Shown: in pieces, positions 1 to 9,843 of the stretch
Layout: each line of letters starts with the position of its first letter
Numbering within the stretch: position 1 is the stretch's first letter
Assembly (NCBI GenBank): GCA_947493945.1
Contig: CANLSR010000001.1
Location: 124,001 to 188,000 of the forward strand
Direction: 5' to 3'
Origin: an uncultured bacterium
GTDB lineage: Bacteria > Bacteroidota > Rhodothermia > Rhodothermales > Rubricoccaceae
DNA: 64,000 bases
Notes under the pieces: generated by a model
Databases searched by the model: none
What the model saw: only the letters and a program-made list of their open reading frames with translations
Told to the model about the DNA's origin: nothing
Position numbers and translations under genes: made by a program

Positions 1-54
1 TCACGAGAGCACGCCGGCACCCGCCGCCCTCCACCCCTTCGCTTTTCCTGAGCC

Positions 55-372
55 ATGCCCGCCCCCAACCCGCTCCGCCTTTACCAGCAGCAGTCCGCGC
101 GCTCCGCCTCCCCCGCCGAGCTGGCGGACAAGCTCTACGGCATCGGCGTGGCGGCCGCCCGCGCCGGCGACGACGTCCGGACGCGCCGGGCGCTCGTCGA
201 GTTGTCGGCGGCGCTCGACCACGAGCGCGGTGGCGAGGTCGCGGCGGGCCTGAGCGACCTCTACGACTGGGCCATTCGCGCGACCTCGACGGGCGACCTC
301 GACGCCGTGGCCGACGTCCTGGACGGGCTCCGTGATGCGTGGCGCCAGTCGGCGCTCGCCGTCGCCGCCTAG
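55..372 (+). CDS. fliS: FliS-type flagellin export chaperone
   Basis: Encodes 105 residues. FliS binds the C-terminus of flagellin in the cytoplasm and keeps it unfolded until export through the flagellar type III apparatus. The N-terminus has the family pattern (NPLRLYQQQ, then ASPAELADKLY at about residues 19-30) and the rest is predicted all-helical, as in the FliS four-helix bundle. Length is slightly short for the family (about 125). The neighbour fliD, 90 bases downstream, is its usual partner, although fliS more often follows fliD. The start is the first ATG after the window edge; the preceding 54 bases look non-coding. Family assignment is from pattern and context. Confidence 0.85.
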   Translation: MPAPNPLRLYQQQSARSASPAELADKLYGIGVAAARAGDDVRTRRALVELSAALDHERGGEVAAGLSDLYDWAIRATSTGDLDAVADVLDGLRDAWRQSALAVAA

Positions 373-462
373 CGCACGCGCCGGCCCCACACCCGCCGCC
401 AGCGGCGCGGCCGGACGCTCCAGACATCACGCGATTGCCCCGTTGACCCACCGCCCCTAGCG

Positions 463-2004
463 ATGCCCAACCTTTCTCAGATCGCTGCCTCCGGCTCGCC
501 CTACGAGCAGCTGATCCGTCAGGTGATCAACGTGGAGTCGCAGCCGCGGCTCAAGCTGCGTGCGGAGCAGACGGAGCAGACGGTCTTCAAGGCCATCCTG
601 AGCGACTTCAACAGCAGCGCCTCGGCGCTAGACACGGTCCTGGACAAGCTGCGCGACCCGTTCCGGTCGCCGTTCTCGGCGCGCGCGGCGACCGCCCCCG
701 AGGGCGCCGGCTTTACGGCGACCGCCAGCCGCGACGCCGCGCCGGGCCAGCACGAGATCCGCATCGACCGGCTGGCCCGGGCCGACGCGCGCCTGTCGAA
801 GCAGCTCCAGGACGGAGGCACCGAGATCGCGTCGCTGTTCGTGAAGCCCGCCGACCCGGGCGAGCCGCCGTCCGGCGGCGGCGTCTTCGGCGGCCCCTAC
901 GACCCCGGCCGGCCGGCCACGCCCGCCTCGACCATCGAGCGGGCGTTCACCATCCGCGTGGCCCAGCCCGAGGGCGAGGCCGTCGCGCTGGAGGTCCGCT
1001 TCACGCCGTCCAGCACCACGGCCACCGACGACGAGGTGGTCGCCGGGCTGGCCGGCGCCATCAACGAGGCCACCGCGGCCGCCCGCGCCGACGGCCGGCT
1101 GGCGAAGGGGACCGGCGCCTCGGCGTCGGTCGTCCGCGAGACCAGCGGCACCTCGCGGCTGTCGCTGCGCGGCGAGGCGACGGGCTACGGCCAGCGCCTG
1201 TCGTTCGAGGACCCCGACGGGGTCCTGGCCGCGCTCCAGGTGGACCGCACCGAGGTCCGCTCCGGGACCGGCGGCGGCGCCGTCTACGCCGTCGGGACCG
1301 GGCCGCAGGACTCGGAGCTGAGCGCCGCCTTTACGCTCGACGGGCTCAGCGTCTACCGCGACACCAACACCGTCACCGACGCGCTCGACGGCGTCACGCT
1401 CTCGCTCACCAAGGTGACGGCGGAGGCGTCCGCCCTCGACCTCGGCGCCGACGTCAAGGGGATGCGCGCCGAGGTGGAGTCGTTCATCGAGGCGTACAAC
1501 GGCCTCAACGGGTTCCTCACCGCCAAAACGAAAGTCGACGCCGACTCGGGCACGCGCGGCGCGCTGGCGGGCGACTCCGCCATGAGGGGCCTGCGTCTGG
1601 GCCTGCGCACCGACCTGGCGCGCAGCGCCGGCGACCTCTCCTTTGCCGACCTCGGCATCACCACCGCCCGCGACGGGACGCTCAGCCTGAGCGACGGCGC
1701 CAAGCTGGACCAGGCGCTCGCCGCCTCGCCCGACGCCGTCGGCGCCCTATTCTCGGCCGACGGCGGCGTGGCCGACCGGCTCCGCGACCGCATCGACGGC
1801 CTGCTCGGCAGCAGCGGCACCATCGCCCAGCGGAAGAAGAGCGCCGACGACCGGATCAGCCGCCTGGACAGCCAGATCAAACGCTGGGACACCCGCCTCG
1901 ACCGGCGCGAAGACCTGCTGCGCAACCAGTTCGCGCGGCTCCAGGAGGTCTCCATCCGGGCGCAGTCGCAGCAAAACTCTCTCGCCAGCATGTTCTACTT
2001 CTAA
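463..2004 (+). CDS. fliD: Flagellar filament cap protein FliD (HAP2)
   Basis: Encodes 513 residues. FliD forms the cap at the filament tip and promotes flagellin polymerisation outside the cell. The N-terminal helical domain (about residues 10-100, with PYEQLIRQVINVESQP) and the C-terminal helical domain (about 440-513, ending QQNSLASMFYF) are the parts that pack in the filament axis. The middle part is the variable surface domain, with a Gly/Pro-rich insert near residues 125-155. The FliD_C region includes a V..FI.AYN.L motif near residue 340. It lies between fliS and a FliT-like gene, the classic late-flagellar trio. The assignment is firm. Confidence 0.96.
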   Translation: MPNLSQIAASGSPYEQLIRQVINVESQPRLKLRAEQTEQTVFKAILSDFNSSASALDTVLDKLRDPFRSPFSARAATAPEGAGFTATASRDAAPGQHEIRIDRLARADARLSKQLQDGGTEIASLFVKPADPGEPPSGGGVFGGPYDPGRPATPASTIERAFTIRVAQPEGEAVALEVRFTPSSTTATDDEVVAGLAGAINEATAAARADGRLAKGTGASASVVRETSGTSRLSLRGEATGYGQRLSFEDPDGVLAALQVDRTEVRSGTGGGAVYAVGTGPQDSELSAAFTLDGLSVYRDTNTVTDALDGVTLSLTKVTAEASALDLGADVKGMRAEVESFIEAYNGLNGFLTAKTKVDADSGTRGALAGDSAMRGLRLGLRTDLARSAGDLSFADLGITTARDGTLSLSDGAKLDQALAASPDAVGALFSADGGVADRLRDRIDGLLGSSGTIAQRKKSADDRISRLDSQIKRWDTRLDRREDLLRNQFARLQEVSIRAQSQQNSLASMFYF

Positions 2005-2011
2005 GCCCATT

Positions 2012-2377
2012 ATGGACGCCTCTCTCTCTCCATCCGCCAGCGGCGCGCCCTGCCTCTACACCGCCGTCCTCGACGCCGGCGACCGGCTCGTGGCGGCCCT
2101 CGGGGCCGGCGACCTCGGGGGCGCCGCCCGCGTGCTGGGCGAGCGCCGGCAGATCATCGAGTCCATCCAGCGCCGGCCGCCCGCCGCGCCGCGCGCCGAC
2201 TTGGTGGAGCGGTTCAGGGCCCAGGACGAGCACCTGAACGGGGTGCTGCGCCACCGCATGACCACCTTGGGCGACGCCGTCTCCACGACGGGACGGGCCG
2301 CGCTGGCGCGGGACCGCTACGCGTCGTCCAGCGGCGGCCCGCCGTCGGTGTTGGACACGGCGCCACGCCGCGCCTGA
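2012..2377 (+). CDS. Small helical protein after fliD, possible FliT-type chaperone
   Basis: Encodes 121 residues and starts 7 bases after the fliD stop, so it is co-transcribed with it. The sequence is mostly alpha-helical and Ala/Arg/Leu-rich, with a C-terminal Ser/Pro-rich tail. No motif alone identifies it. The place (directly after fliS and fliD), the size and the helical content fit the FliT/FlgN class of export chaperones, which bind FliD or the hook-junction proteins. FliT-like function is inferred from context only. An unrelated cluster-specific protein is the alternative. Confidence 0.6.
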   Translation: MDASLSPSASGAPCLYTAVLDAGDRLVAALGAGDLGGAARVLGERRQIIESIQRRPPAAPRADLVERFRAQDEHLNGVLRHRMTTLGDAVSTTGRAALARDRYASSSGGPPSVLDTAPRRA

Positions 2378-2466
2378 TCTTTTTTCGCGGGCCGGGTTAA
2401 GTCCCGCCCGCCCCCTTCGATCATGCGGAAAGAGGCGGCCCCGACCGCCCGCCACCCCCCGAACCC

Positions 2467-2820
2467 ATGAACGTCCGCCCCGCCTCCGACCTTTCCAAGA
2501 CCGCGCCCGCCGAGCCCGTCCGGTCCGACCGAGCCTCGGCCAAGGGCGCCCGCGCGTCGTCGGCGCCGAGCCCGGCCGCCGCTGGCGGCGGCGACCGCGT
2601 GGAGCTCTCGGCCCAGGCCCGCGCGTCCCAGGCCGGCCCGGCCTCGCCCCAGAGCCCCGAGGTCGAGGCGGCACGGGTGGCGCTCCGCGCCGGCTCCGGA
2701 CTGAGCGACGCCCGGCTCCACGAGCTGCGCGAGCAGGTCCGCACGGGCCACTACGACCGGCCCGAGACCATCGACCGCATCGCCGGGGCCGCGGCCCGTG
2801 ACCTCGGCCGCGCCGAGTAG
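2467..2820 (+). CDS. flgM: FlgM-like anti-sigma-28 factor
   Basis: Encodes 117 residues. FlgM holds sigma-28 (FliA) inactive until the hook-basal body is complete and FlgM itself is exported. The layout fits: a disordered Ala/Ser/Pro-rich N-terminal half, the DRVELSAQA motif near residues 40-48, and a helical C-terminal part with VEAARVALRAG and a final helix (RTGHYDRPETIDRIAGAAARD) that in the family binds sigma-28. A fliA gene lies at the far end of the same cluster. It starts 89 bases after the preceding gene, so it may have its own promoter. Confidence 0.85.
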   Translation: MNVRPASDLSKTAPAEPVRSDRASAKGARASSAPSPAAAGGGDRVELSAQARASQAGPASPQSPEVEAARVALRAGSGLSDARLHELREQVRTGHYDRPETIDRIAGAAARDLGRAE

Positions 2821-3216
2821 CTCCCGGCCGGCGGCGCGCGCGGAGGCCGGCGGCCGTGCGGCCGGTACGTGTAGAAGCTGACCCGCCCGTTTCGTTTCGG
2901 AACGCCGACCGCGTCCCGCGCCCGGCCCGGCACGCGGCGTCCCGAGAAGAACGCGTGCGCTCCCTGACGGGGCGCGTGGACCCCACGTCGGCGCGGCAGC
3001 GCCGCGTTGCCGCCGGCCGCTGGCGCCAGCGGGGCCCGCGGCGCCCGCCCCGCTCAGAGCACGGGCCCGCCGCGCTGGCGGCCGTCGCCGGAGACGTGGT
3101 CACAGCTCCGCACCGCCCCCCCGCGGCCCCACGTGCGCGGACGACGGGGGCCGTAGGGCCGGGCCGGGCCCAGGCCGCCCCCTCCCGCTCGCGCCACCCG
3201 CCAGCGGGACGCGAGG
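2821..3216. other. Intergenic gap between convergent flgM and the NtrC-type regulator
   Basis: About 400 bases with no convincing gene. Open frames exist on both strands, but they have the Arg/Pro/Ala-rich composition of non-coding GC-rich DNA. It contains a perfect 16-base palindrome, CCGCTGGCGCCAGCGG, at 3017-3032 and another copy of the GCTGGCGG octamer near 3074. As the two flanking genes converge, this region probably holds their transcription ends, but I see no U-tract terminator. Confidence 0.5.
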
Positions 3217-4644
<1,428 letters not shown>

Positions 4645-4980
4645 TTAGAGGGGATGAGCCGGGGTGCGGACAAGGTATCGGCAGGAGTCGGAGCAAGGAA
4701 AGGGTTTCCGGTGCGCGGCCGATGCTGCCGCCCGACGGCCCCGCTGGCGGCCGGCCCCGGCGCGGGCAGGGGGCCGGCCTCGGGGCCGCGCCGGGAGGCG
4801 GCCTCCACCGGCGGCCCCGAGGCGCTGGCGGCCGGACCGCGCGCGTCCGGCGGCGACGGCCTCCCCCCGCGGGCCCGCCGACGAGGCCCGCCGACGGGGG
4901 CCGCCAGCCGGCCGGCCGCCGAGCCGCGCGGCAGCTTGGCACGGCTTTCGTCGGGGACCCGGCACACCCGCCCCGATGCC
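4645..4980. promoter_or_regulatory. Divergent intergenic region upstream of flgB and of the sigma-54 activator
   Basis: 336 bases between two divergent genes, so it should carry promoters in both directions. On the plus strand TTGGCACG at 4936-4943 is a perfect -24 element of a sigma-54 promoter. The matching -12 position reads TTTCGT, so GC is replaced by GT and the site is only a weak candidate. On the minus strand TACCTTGT (complement of 4670-4677), about 26 bases from the regulator start, resembles the TAnnTTTG box of Bacteroidota. The middle (about 4740-4920) is very GC-rich with several CTGGCGGCCGG copies and no gene. Confidence 0.4.
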
Positions 4981-5307
4981 GTGACCACGCCCCCGCTCCG
5001 TCTCTTGCAGAACGCCATGCAGGCGTACACCTGGCGTCTCAAGGGCCTGGCCTCCAACGTGGCCAACCTGGACACGCCCGGCTACAACCGGCTGTCGGTC
5101 GAGTTCGAGGGCCAGCTCCAGCGCGCCCGCCGCGCCGGCGACGCCGACCAGGTCGGCGCCCGGCTGGTCGAGGACGGGCGGGCGCCGCTCCTGGAGGACG
5201 AGCTGATGGAGATCGCCGACACCCAGATGCGGACCCAGCTCGCCACGCGTGCCCTCCACGAGCACTTCTCGCTCATCCGCTCCGGCATCACCGGCCGCTC
5301 CAGCTAG
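4981..5307 (+). CDS. flgB: Flagellar proximal rod protein FlgB
   Basis: Encodes 108 residues from a GTG start. FlgB is a rod subunit in the periplasm, exported by the flagellar type III system. The chosen start gives the expected N-terminus (LRLLQNAMQAYTWRLKGLASN) leading into the rod signature SNVANLDTPGY. A later ATG at 5017 would cut off the first helix. The frame is open far upstream, but that part is non-coding in character. The C-terminal helix (ADTQMRTQLATRALHEHFSLI) is typical. flgC follows after 2 bases. Confidence 0.93.
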   Translation: MTTPPLRLLQNAMQAYTWRLKGLASNVANLDTPGYNRLSVEFEGQLQRARRAGDADQVGARLVEDGRAPLLEDELMEIADTQMRTQLATRALHEHFSLIRSGITGRSS

Positions 5308-5309
5308 AC

Positions 5310-5807
5310 ATGCTCTCCCCCATCCGCTCGCTCAGCTCGTTCCGCACCGCCGCCCGGGGCCTGGAGGCCCAGCGCGTCGCCCTGGGCGTGGCGACCGAGA
5401 ACATCGCCAACGCCACCACCACCCGGACCGCCGACGGCGCCGCGTACCGACCGAAGCGCGTCGTCCAGACGGCCGCCACGGCGGGCCGCCGCTTCGAGGC
5501 GGTGCTGCGCCAGACGGGGCTCCCGCTCCAGAAGACCGACCCGCGGCACCTGGGCGGCGCCGCCCGGCTCCGCCCGGGCTCGGGCGCCGAGCTCGGCCCC
5601 ACCACCGAGGTCGTCGGCGACGACCGCGAGCGGCTTGAGTACGACCCCGCCCACCCCGACGCCGACGCCGACGGCTACGTCCACTACCCCGACGTCAACG
5701 TGGTCGACGAGATGGCGCGGATGATCTCGGCCAACCGGATCTACGAGGCCAACCTGACCTCGGTCAAGGCGGCCAAGGAGATGATCAAGCGCTCGCTCGA
5801 GATCTAG
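5310..5807 (+). CDS. flgC: Flagellar proximal rod protein FlgC
   Basis: Encodes 165 residues. It is a rod subunit that works with FlgB. The N-terminal helix and rod signature (ARGLEAQRVALGVATENIANA) and the C-terminal segment (VNVVDEMARMISANRIYEANL followed by a short helix) are the family hallmarks. The central DPAHPDADADGYV stretch is also conserved in FlgC. It sits directly between flgB and the small ORF/fliE, the standard flgBC-fliE order. Confidence 0.95.
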   Translation: MLSPIRSLSSFRTAARGLEAQRVALGVATENIANATTTRTADGAAYRPKRVVQTAATAGRRFEAVLRQTGLPLQKTDPRHLGGAARLRPGSGAELGPTTEVVGDDRERLEYDPAHPDADADGYVHYPDVNVVDEMARMISANRIYEANLTSVKAAKEMIKRSLEI

Positions 5808-5856
5808 CCCCGCCCCTCCAGACCCCGTTCCCTCACACCTTGCGCACCCACACACG

Positions 5857-6072
5857 ATGACCGGACTCACGCTTCCCACGTCCCTCCCGCTCCGCTCGGC
5901 CTCGGCCCGGCCGCCGCTGGCGGCCCCGCCCGCCGCGATCACGCCCGCCGAGGCCGACCGCATCGCCGACTCGTTCCCCGAACGCCCCGCGGTGGTCCAG
6001 AAGCTCTACGGCGCCAGCCGCCAGATCCAGGAACCCGCGGTGCTCGGCGCCCACATCGACCTCTCGGCATGA
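5857..6072 (+). CDS. Small conserved-looking protein between flgC and fliE
   Basis: Encodes 71 residues. The first 25 are low-complexity (Pro/Ala/Ser). The C-terminal part, PAEADRIADSFPERPAVVQKLYG then GAHIDLSA, looks like a compact folded motif ending in a G-x-x-(I/V)-D-x-x-A tail. The stop overlaps the fliE start by 4 bases (ATGA), which strongly supports translation and coupling. I do not recognise the family. Its place suggests an accessory rod or export factor, but that is inference. Confidence 0.7.
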   Translation: MTGLTLPTSLPLRSASARPPLAAPPAAITPAEADRIADSFPERPAVVQKLYGASRQIQEPAVLGAHIDLSA

Positions 6073-6392
6073 CCGTCGCCGCCATCGCCGCCCAGCAGGT
6101 CCAGGGGCCCGGCGCGCCGGTCCGCGTGTTGGGGCCACCCGCCGAGGGAACGGCGTCCCGCCCGACCACCGGCCCCGCCTTTGGCGAGACGCTGGCCGAC
6201 GCCGTCGGCCGGGTGGACCAGGCCCAGAAGACGGCCGACGCCCAGGTCGAGGCCTTCGTCGCCGGCGAGACCGAGAACACGCACGAGGTCATGATCGCGA
6301 TGAACCAGGCCGAGCTGCACTTTAAGCTGATGACCGAGGTGCGCAACAAGCTGCTCGACGGCTACCAGGAGCTGATGCGGATGCAGGTGTAG
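6069..6392 (+). CDS. fliE: Flagellar hook-basal body protein FliE
   Basis: Encodes 107 residues. FliE links the MS ring to the rod and is the first substrate of the export apparatus. The C-terminal half carries the family pattern: FGETLADAVGRVDQAQKTAD, ENTHEVMIAMNQAELHFKLM and EVRNKLLDGYQELMRMQV, which matches the conserved end of FliE. The N-terminus is the usual variable linker. It overlaps the upstream small ORF by 4 bases; fliF follows after about 107 bases. Confidence 0.96.
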   Translation: MTVAAIAAQQVQGPGAPVRVLGPPAEGTASRPTTGPAFGETLADAVGRVDQAQKTADAQVEAFVAGETENTHEVMIAMNQAELHFKLMTEVRNKLLDGYQELMRMQV

Positions 6393-6499
6393 GCCCAACG
6401 GACGCGGGATGCGGGGAGCCCCTCTCCCCTCTACTCCTCCCCGCATCGTCCTGTCCGCTCCGCGCCCTTCCCCGTCCCGCATCCCCCACCCCTCCCCCG

Positions 6500-8101
6500 A
6501 TGTCCGCCCTCGTCGCCGCCCGCCAGTCGCTCGCCCAGATCCCGCCCCAGCGCCGCATCGTGCTCGGCGCGGTGGTCGTGGCGGTGGTGGTGGCGCTGCT
6601 GGCCGTCGGCCGGTGGGCCTCCCAGCCCGACTGGGCGCTACTGTTCGGCAACCTGCCGGCCGGGGACGCCGGGCGCGTCGTGGAGCAGCTCGACGGCCAG
6701 GGCGTGACCTACGACCTGCGCGACGGCGGCACCTCGATCTACGTGCCGCGCGACGAGGTCTACGGCCTGCGCCTGCGGCTGGCGACCGAGGGCGTCGTGA
6801 CCGACGGGCCGGCCGGCTACGAGCTGTTCGACACCGGCACGCTGGGCATGACGGACTTTATGCAGAAGCTGAACGTCAAGCGAGCGCTGGAGGGCGAGCT
6901 CTCGCGCACCATCGGGTCCATCCGCCAGGTCGAGCGCGCGCGCGTGCACCTGGTGCTCCCCGAGCGGAGCCCGTTCCGCGACCAGCAGGTGCCCCCCACG
7001 GCGTCCGTCGTGCTGGCCGTGCGCGGCAGCCTGGCGCCCGACCAGGTGGCCGGCGTGACGGCGCTCGTGGCCGGGGCCGTCGAGGGGCTGGAGCCGACCG
7101 ACGTGACGGTCTTGGACGAGGCCGGGCGGATGCTCGCCAGCCCCCAGATGACCGGCGCCGACGCCGGCCTGTCGACGGCCCAGGTCCAGATGCGCCGCGA
7201 GGTGGAGGACCACCTGGCCGGCGCCGCCCAGTCGATGCTGGACCAGGTGCTCGGGCCGGGCCGGGCCGCCGTCCGCGTGGCGGCCGAGCTGGACCTGTCG
7301 CGGACGAGCACCGAGACGAACGCCGTCGACCCGGAGAGCCAGACGATGCTGTCGGAGGAGACGCAAGAGGAGACCGGCGAGGGCACCGGCGCCAACTCGA
7401 CCGTCCGCAACTACGAGGTCACCCGCCAGACGACGCGGACCGAGCGCGAGGCCGGCGCCGTCGAGTCGCTCACGGTCTCGGTCCTGCTCGACGAGGCCGC
7501 CCCGCCCGTCGACCTGGAGCGGCCCCGCGAGCCCGGCACGCCGACGCCGTTCAGCGACGAGCAGCTGCGCCAGATCGAGAGCCTGGTCAAGAACGCCGTC
7601 GGGTTCAACGAGGAGCGCGGCGACCGCTTCGCCGTCCAGCAGATCCGGTTCTCGGAGCCGGCCGGCGACGACGGCGGCTTCTTTGCCGACACGTCGGGGC
7701 CGGAGTGGGTCGGGCTGGGGCTCCGCTACGGCGTGGTCCTGCTGGCGCTGTTCCTGGCCTACCGCCTGCTCAAGACGCTGACGACGACCCTGTCCGAGTC
7801 CGCCCTCGCCTCCGCCCGCGTGCTCGACGAGCCGGCGTCGGAGGCCCCGGCGCTCCCCGGCCCCGCCGGGCTGGCGGTCGGCGCCGACGGCGAGCTGCTG
7901 GGGCTGCCGGAGCCGTCCGGCTCCCCGACCACCATCGAGGCGGCGAGCGACCCCTACGCCGCCCGGCTGGCGCCCGACGCCCGCCAGTCGCTCGACGAGA
8001 GCGCCCTGCTGGACGACGTCCGCGGCCGCGTCACCGAGGACCCCACCGCCGCCGCCGCCGTCGTCCGCGCCTGGCTGCACGAGGACGCGGCCTTGTCGTG
8101 A
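6500..8101 (+). CDS. fliF: Flagellar MS-ring protein FliF
   Basis: Encodes 533 residues. FliF forms the inner-membrane ring on which rod, export gate and C-ring assemble. There is a first membrane helix at about residues 19-40, then the ring-building motifs of the YscJ/FliF family (NLPAGDAGRVVEQLDGQGV, TDFMQKLNVKRALEGEL, VHLVLPERSPF). A second membrane helix lies at about 411-428 and a short cytoplasmic tail (EDPTAAAAVVRAWLHED) corresponds to the FliG-binding end. fliG follows after about 70 bases. Confidence 0.97.
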   Translation: MSALVAARQSLAQIPPQRRIVLGAVVVAVVVALLAVGRWASQPDWALLFGNLPAGDAGRVVEQLDGQGVTYDLRDGGTSIYVPRDEVYGLRLRLATEGVVTDGPAGYELFDTGTLGMTDFMQKLNVKRALEGELSRTIGSIRQVERARVHLVLPERSPFRDQQVPPTASVVLAVRGSLAPDQVAGVTALVAGAVEGLEPTDVTVLDEAGRMLASPQMTGADAGLSTAQVQMRREVEDHLAGAAQSMLDQVLGPGRAAVRVAAELDLSRTSTETNAVDPESQTMLSEETQEETGEGTGANSTVRNYEVTRQTTRTEREAGAVESLTVSVLLDEAAPPVDLERPREPGTPTPFSDEQLRQIESLVKNAVGFNEERGDRFAVQQIRFSEPAGDDGGFFADTSGPEWVGLGLRYGVVLLALFLAYRLLKTLTTTLSESALASARVLDEPASEAPALPGPAGLAVGADGELLGLPEPSGSPTTIEAASDPYAARLAPDARQSLDESALLDDVRGRVTEDPTAAAAVVRAWLHEDAALS

Positions 8102-8170
8102 GTCCGTGGGCCGGCGAACCAACCACCCGCTGACCCACCGCTCCGCTGACCTACCGACCCCTTGACTTCA

Positions 8171-9175
8171 ATGACGCCCCTGCCCACCGACGCCGACGCC
8201 CTCTCGGGCGTCCAGCGCGCCGCCGTCCTGGTGATCGCGCTGGGCGTCGAGGCCGCCAGCCAGCTCCTGCCGGCCCTGGACGACGACGAGGTCGAGCGCG
8301 TCTCGGTCGAGGTCGCGCGCCTGGAGCGCGTGCCCGGCGCCCTGGTGGCGAGCGTGCTGGCCCGCTTCCAGACGTCCGCCCAGGAGACGCCGGCCATCCA
8401 GGCCGAGGGCGGGCTGGCCGCGGCGCGGACGCTGCTGGGGGGCCTCGACCCCGCCCGTGCCGGCGCCATCACGCCGCGCGTCGAGGCGGCCACGGAGGGG
8501 ACCGGCTTCGACCTAGCCGAGGCCGCCGAGGCCGACGCGCTGGCCGCCTTCCTGGCCGCCGAGCACCCCCAGACGGCCGCCGTGGTGCTGTCGCGCCTCA
8601 CCGCCCGGACCGCCGCCGACGCGCTGGCGGCGCTGCCCGCCGAGACGCGCGGCGACGTGATCCGGCGCCTGTCGCTGCTCTCGTCGCCGCCCGCGAGCGC
8701 CCTGGTGGCCCTGGACGCCGCGCTCCGCCAGCGCTTCGGGCCGGCGGCCCGGACCGGCCCGGGCGGCGTCAAGCGCGCCGCCGACATCCTGATGCAGTCC
8801 GGCCGGGCCACCGGCCGCGGCGTCCTGGACGACCTCCAGGCCCGGACGCCCGAGCTGGCGGGCCAGATCGAGAGCCTGCTGTTCGTGTTCGAGGACCTGG
8901 TGGGGCTGAGCGACCGCGACCTGGCGCGCGTGCTCTCCGAGGCCGACCAGGCCGTCCTCGCCCGGTCGCTCTCCGGCGCCGAGCCCGAGATGTCGAGCCG
9001 GATGTTCGGCTGCGTCAGCGAGCGCGTCGGCGCGGCGATCCAGGAAGAGATCAGCCTGGCCGGCGACCTCGCCCCGGCCGACGTCGAGGAGGCGCAGCGG
9101 ACCGTCGTGGGCACGGCGCTGGTGCTCATCGAGTCCGGCGCGATCACCGTCCCCGACCCGACCGTCCCCGCCTAG
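8171..9175 (+). CDS. fliG: Flagellar motor switch protein FliG
   Basis: Encodes 334 residues from the ATG. A TTG three codons upstream (8162) is an alternative. FliG is the C-ring protein that bears torque from MotA. Seen are the N-terminal FliF-binding domain (SGVQRAAVLVIALG), a middle domain (EHPQTAAVVLSRL, the EHPQ motif) and the C-terminal torque domain (about 225-334; LLFVFEDLVGLSDRDLARVLSE) with the alternating charges that contact MotA. The order fliF-fliG-fliH is standard. Confidence 0.97.
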   Translation: MTPLPTDADALSGVQRAAVLVIALGVEAASQLLPALDDDEVERVSVEVARLERVPGALVASVLARFQTSAQETPAIQAEGGLAAARTLLGGLDPARAGAITPRVEAATEGTGFDLAEAAEADALAAFLAAEHPQTAAVVLSRLTARTAADALAALPAETRGDVIRRLSLLSSPPASALVALDAALRQRFGPAARTGPGGVKRAADILMQSGRATGRGVLDDLQARTPELAGQIESLLFVFEDLVGLSDRDLARVLSEADQAVLARSLSGAEPEMSSRMFGCVSERVGAAIQEEISLAGDLAPADVEEAQRTVVGTALVLIESGAITVPDPTVPA

Positions 9176-9177
9176 CG

Positions 9178-9843
9178 ATGGCCGCCTCCGTTCTCCGAGG
9201 GCTCTCGCCGGCCCCGTTCGTCTTCGGCGCGCTCGACGCCCCGCCGCCGGCCCACGCCGACGAGCCCGACGACCGGGCCATCGAGGACGCCTTCGAGGCC
9301 GGCCGGCAGGAGGCGCTGGCGGAGGGCGCCGACCGGATCGCCGCCCTAGAGGCCGAGCGCGACCAGCTGGCCGAGGCCCGCGACGCCGCCGACCGGGGGG
9401 CCGAGGCCCAGGCCGAGGCGGTCCGCCAGTCGGCCGAGCGGCTGGCCGAGCTGTGGGCCCGGGGCGTCCGCGAGCTGGAGCCGGTGCTGGCGGCGCTGGC
9501 CGTAGAGACGGCCGAGGCCGTGCTGGAGGCGCCCCTGTCGGAGGCCCAGCGCAGCGCCGCCGAGCGCGCGCTCTCGACCGCCATCGACGCCGTGGCCGGC
9601 GGGCCCCCGGCCACGGTCTCGCTCCACCCCATCGACCTGCTCCGCGTGCAGGAGTCCGGGCTGGCGGGCGCCCTCGACGAGACCCACGCCGGCCTGCGCT
9701 GGGAGGCCGACTCCGAGCTCGCCGAGGGCGACTGGGCCGTCTCGACCGACGAGGCCGCCGTCCGGCGCGTCCGCGCGGCCATGATCGCGGCGCTCCGCGA
9801 GCGGCTGGGCCTCCCCGAAACCGCACGCCCCGACGCGGCATGA
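9178..9843 (+). CDS. fliH: Flagellar export ATPase regulator FliH
   Basis: Encodes 221 residues. FliH binds the ATPase FliI and tethers it to the C-ring. The central part (about 40-100) is a long Ala/Glu-rich coiled coil, and the C-terminal half has the V-ATPase-E-like fold (ETAEAVLEAPL, VSLHPIDLLRV, LAEGDWAVSTDEAAVR). It starts 2 bases after the fliG stop, and its own stop overlaps the fliI start by 4 bases. Sequence conservation in FliH is low, so much of the certainty comes from position. Confidence 0.92.
   Translation: MAASVLRGLSPAPFVFGALDAPPPAHADEPDDRAIEDAFEAGRQEALAEGADRIAALEAERDQLAEARDAADRGAEAQAEAVRQSAERLAELWARGVRELEPVLAALAVETAEAVLEAPLSEAQRSAAERALSTAIDAVAGGPPATVSLHPIDLLRVQESGLAGALDETHAGLRWEADSELAEGDWAVSTDEAAVRRVRAAMIAALRERLGLPETARPDAA

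Noticed and set aside
2381-2410. T-run and GCGGGCCGGG hairpin after the FliT-like gene as a terminator
   Set aside because: The T-run comes before the hairpin on the plus strand, so the order is wrong for a terminator of the upstream gene.
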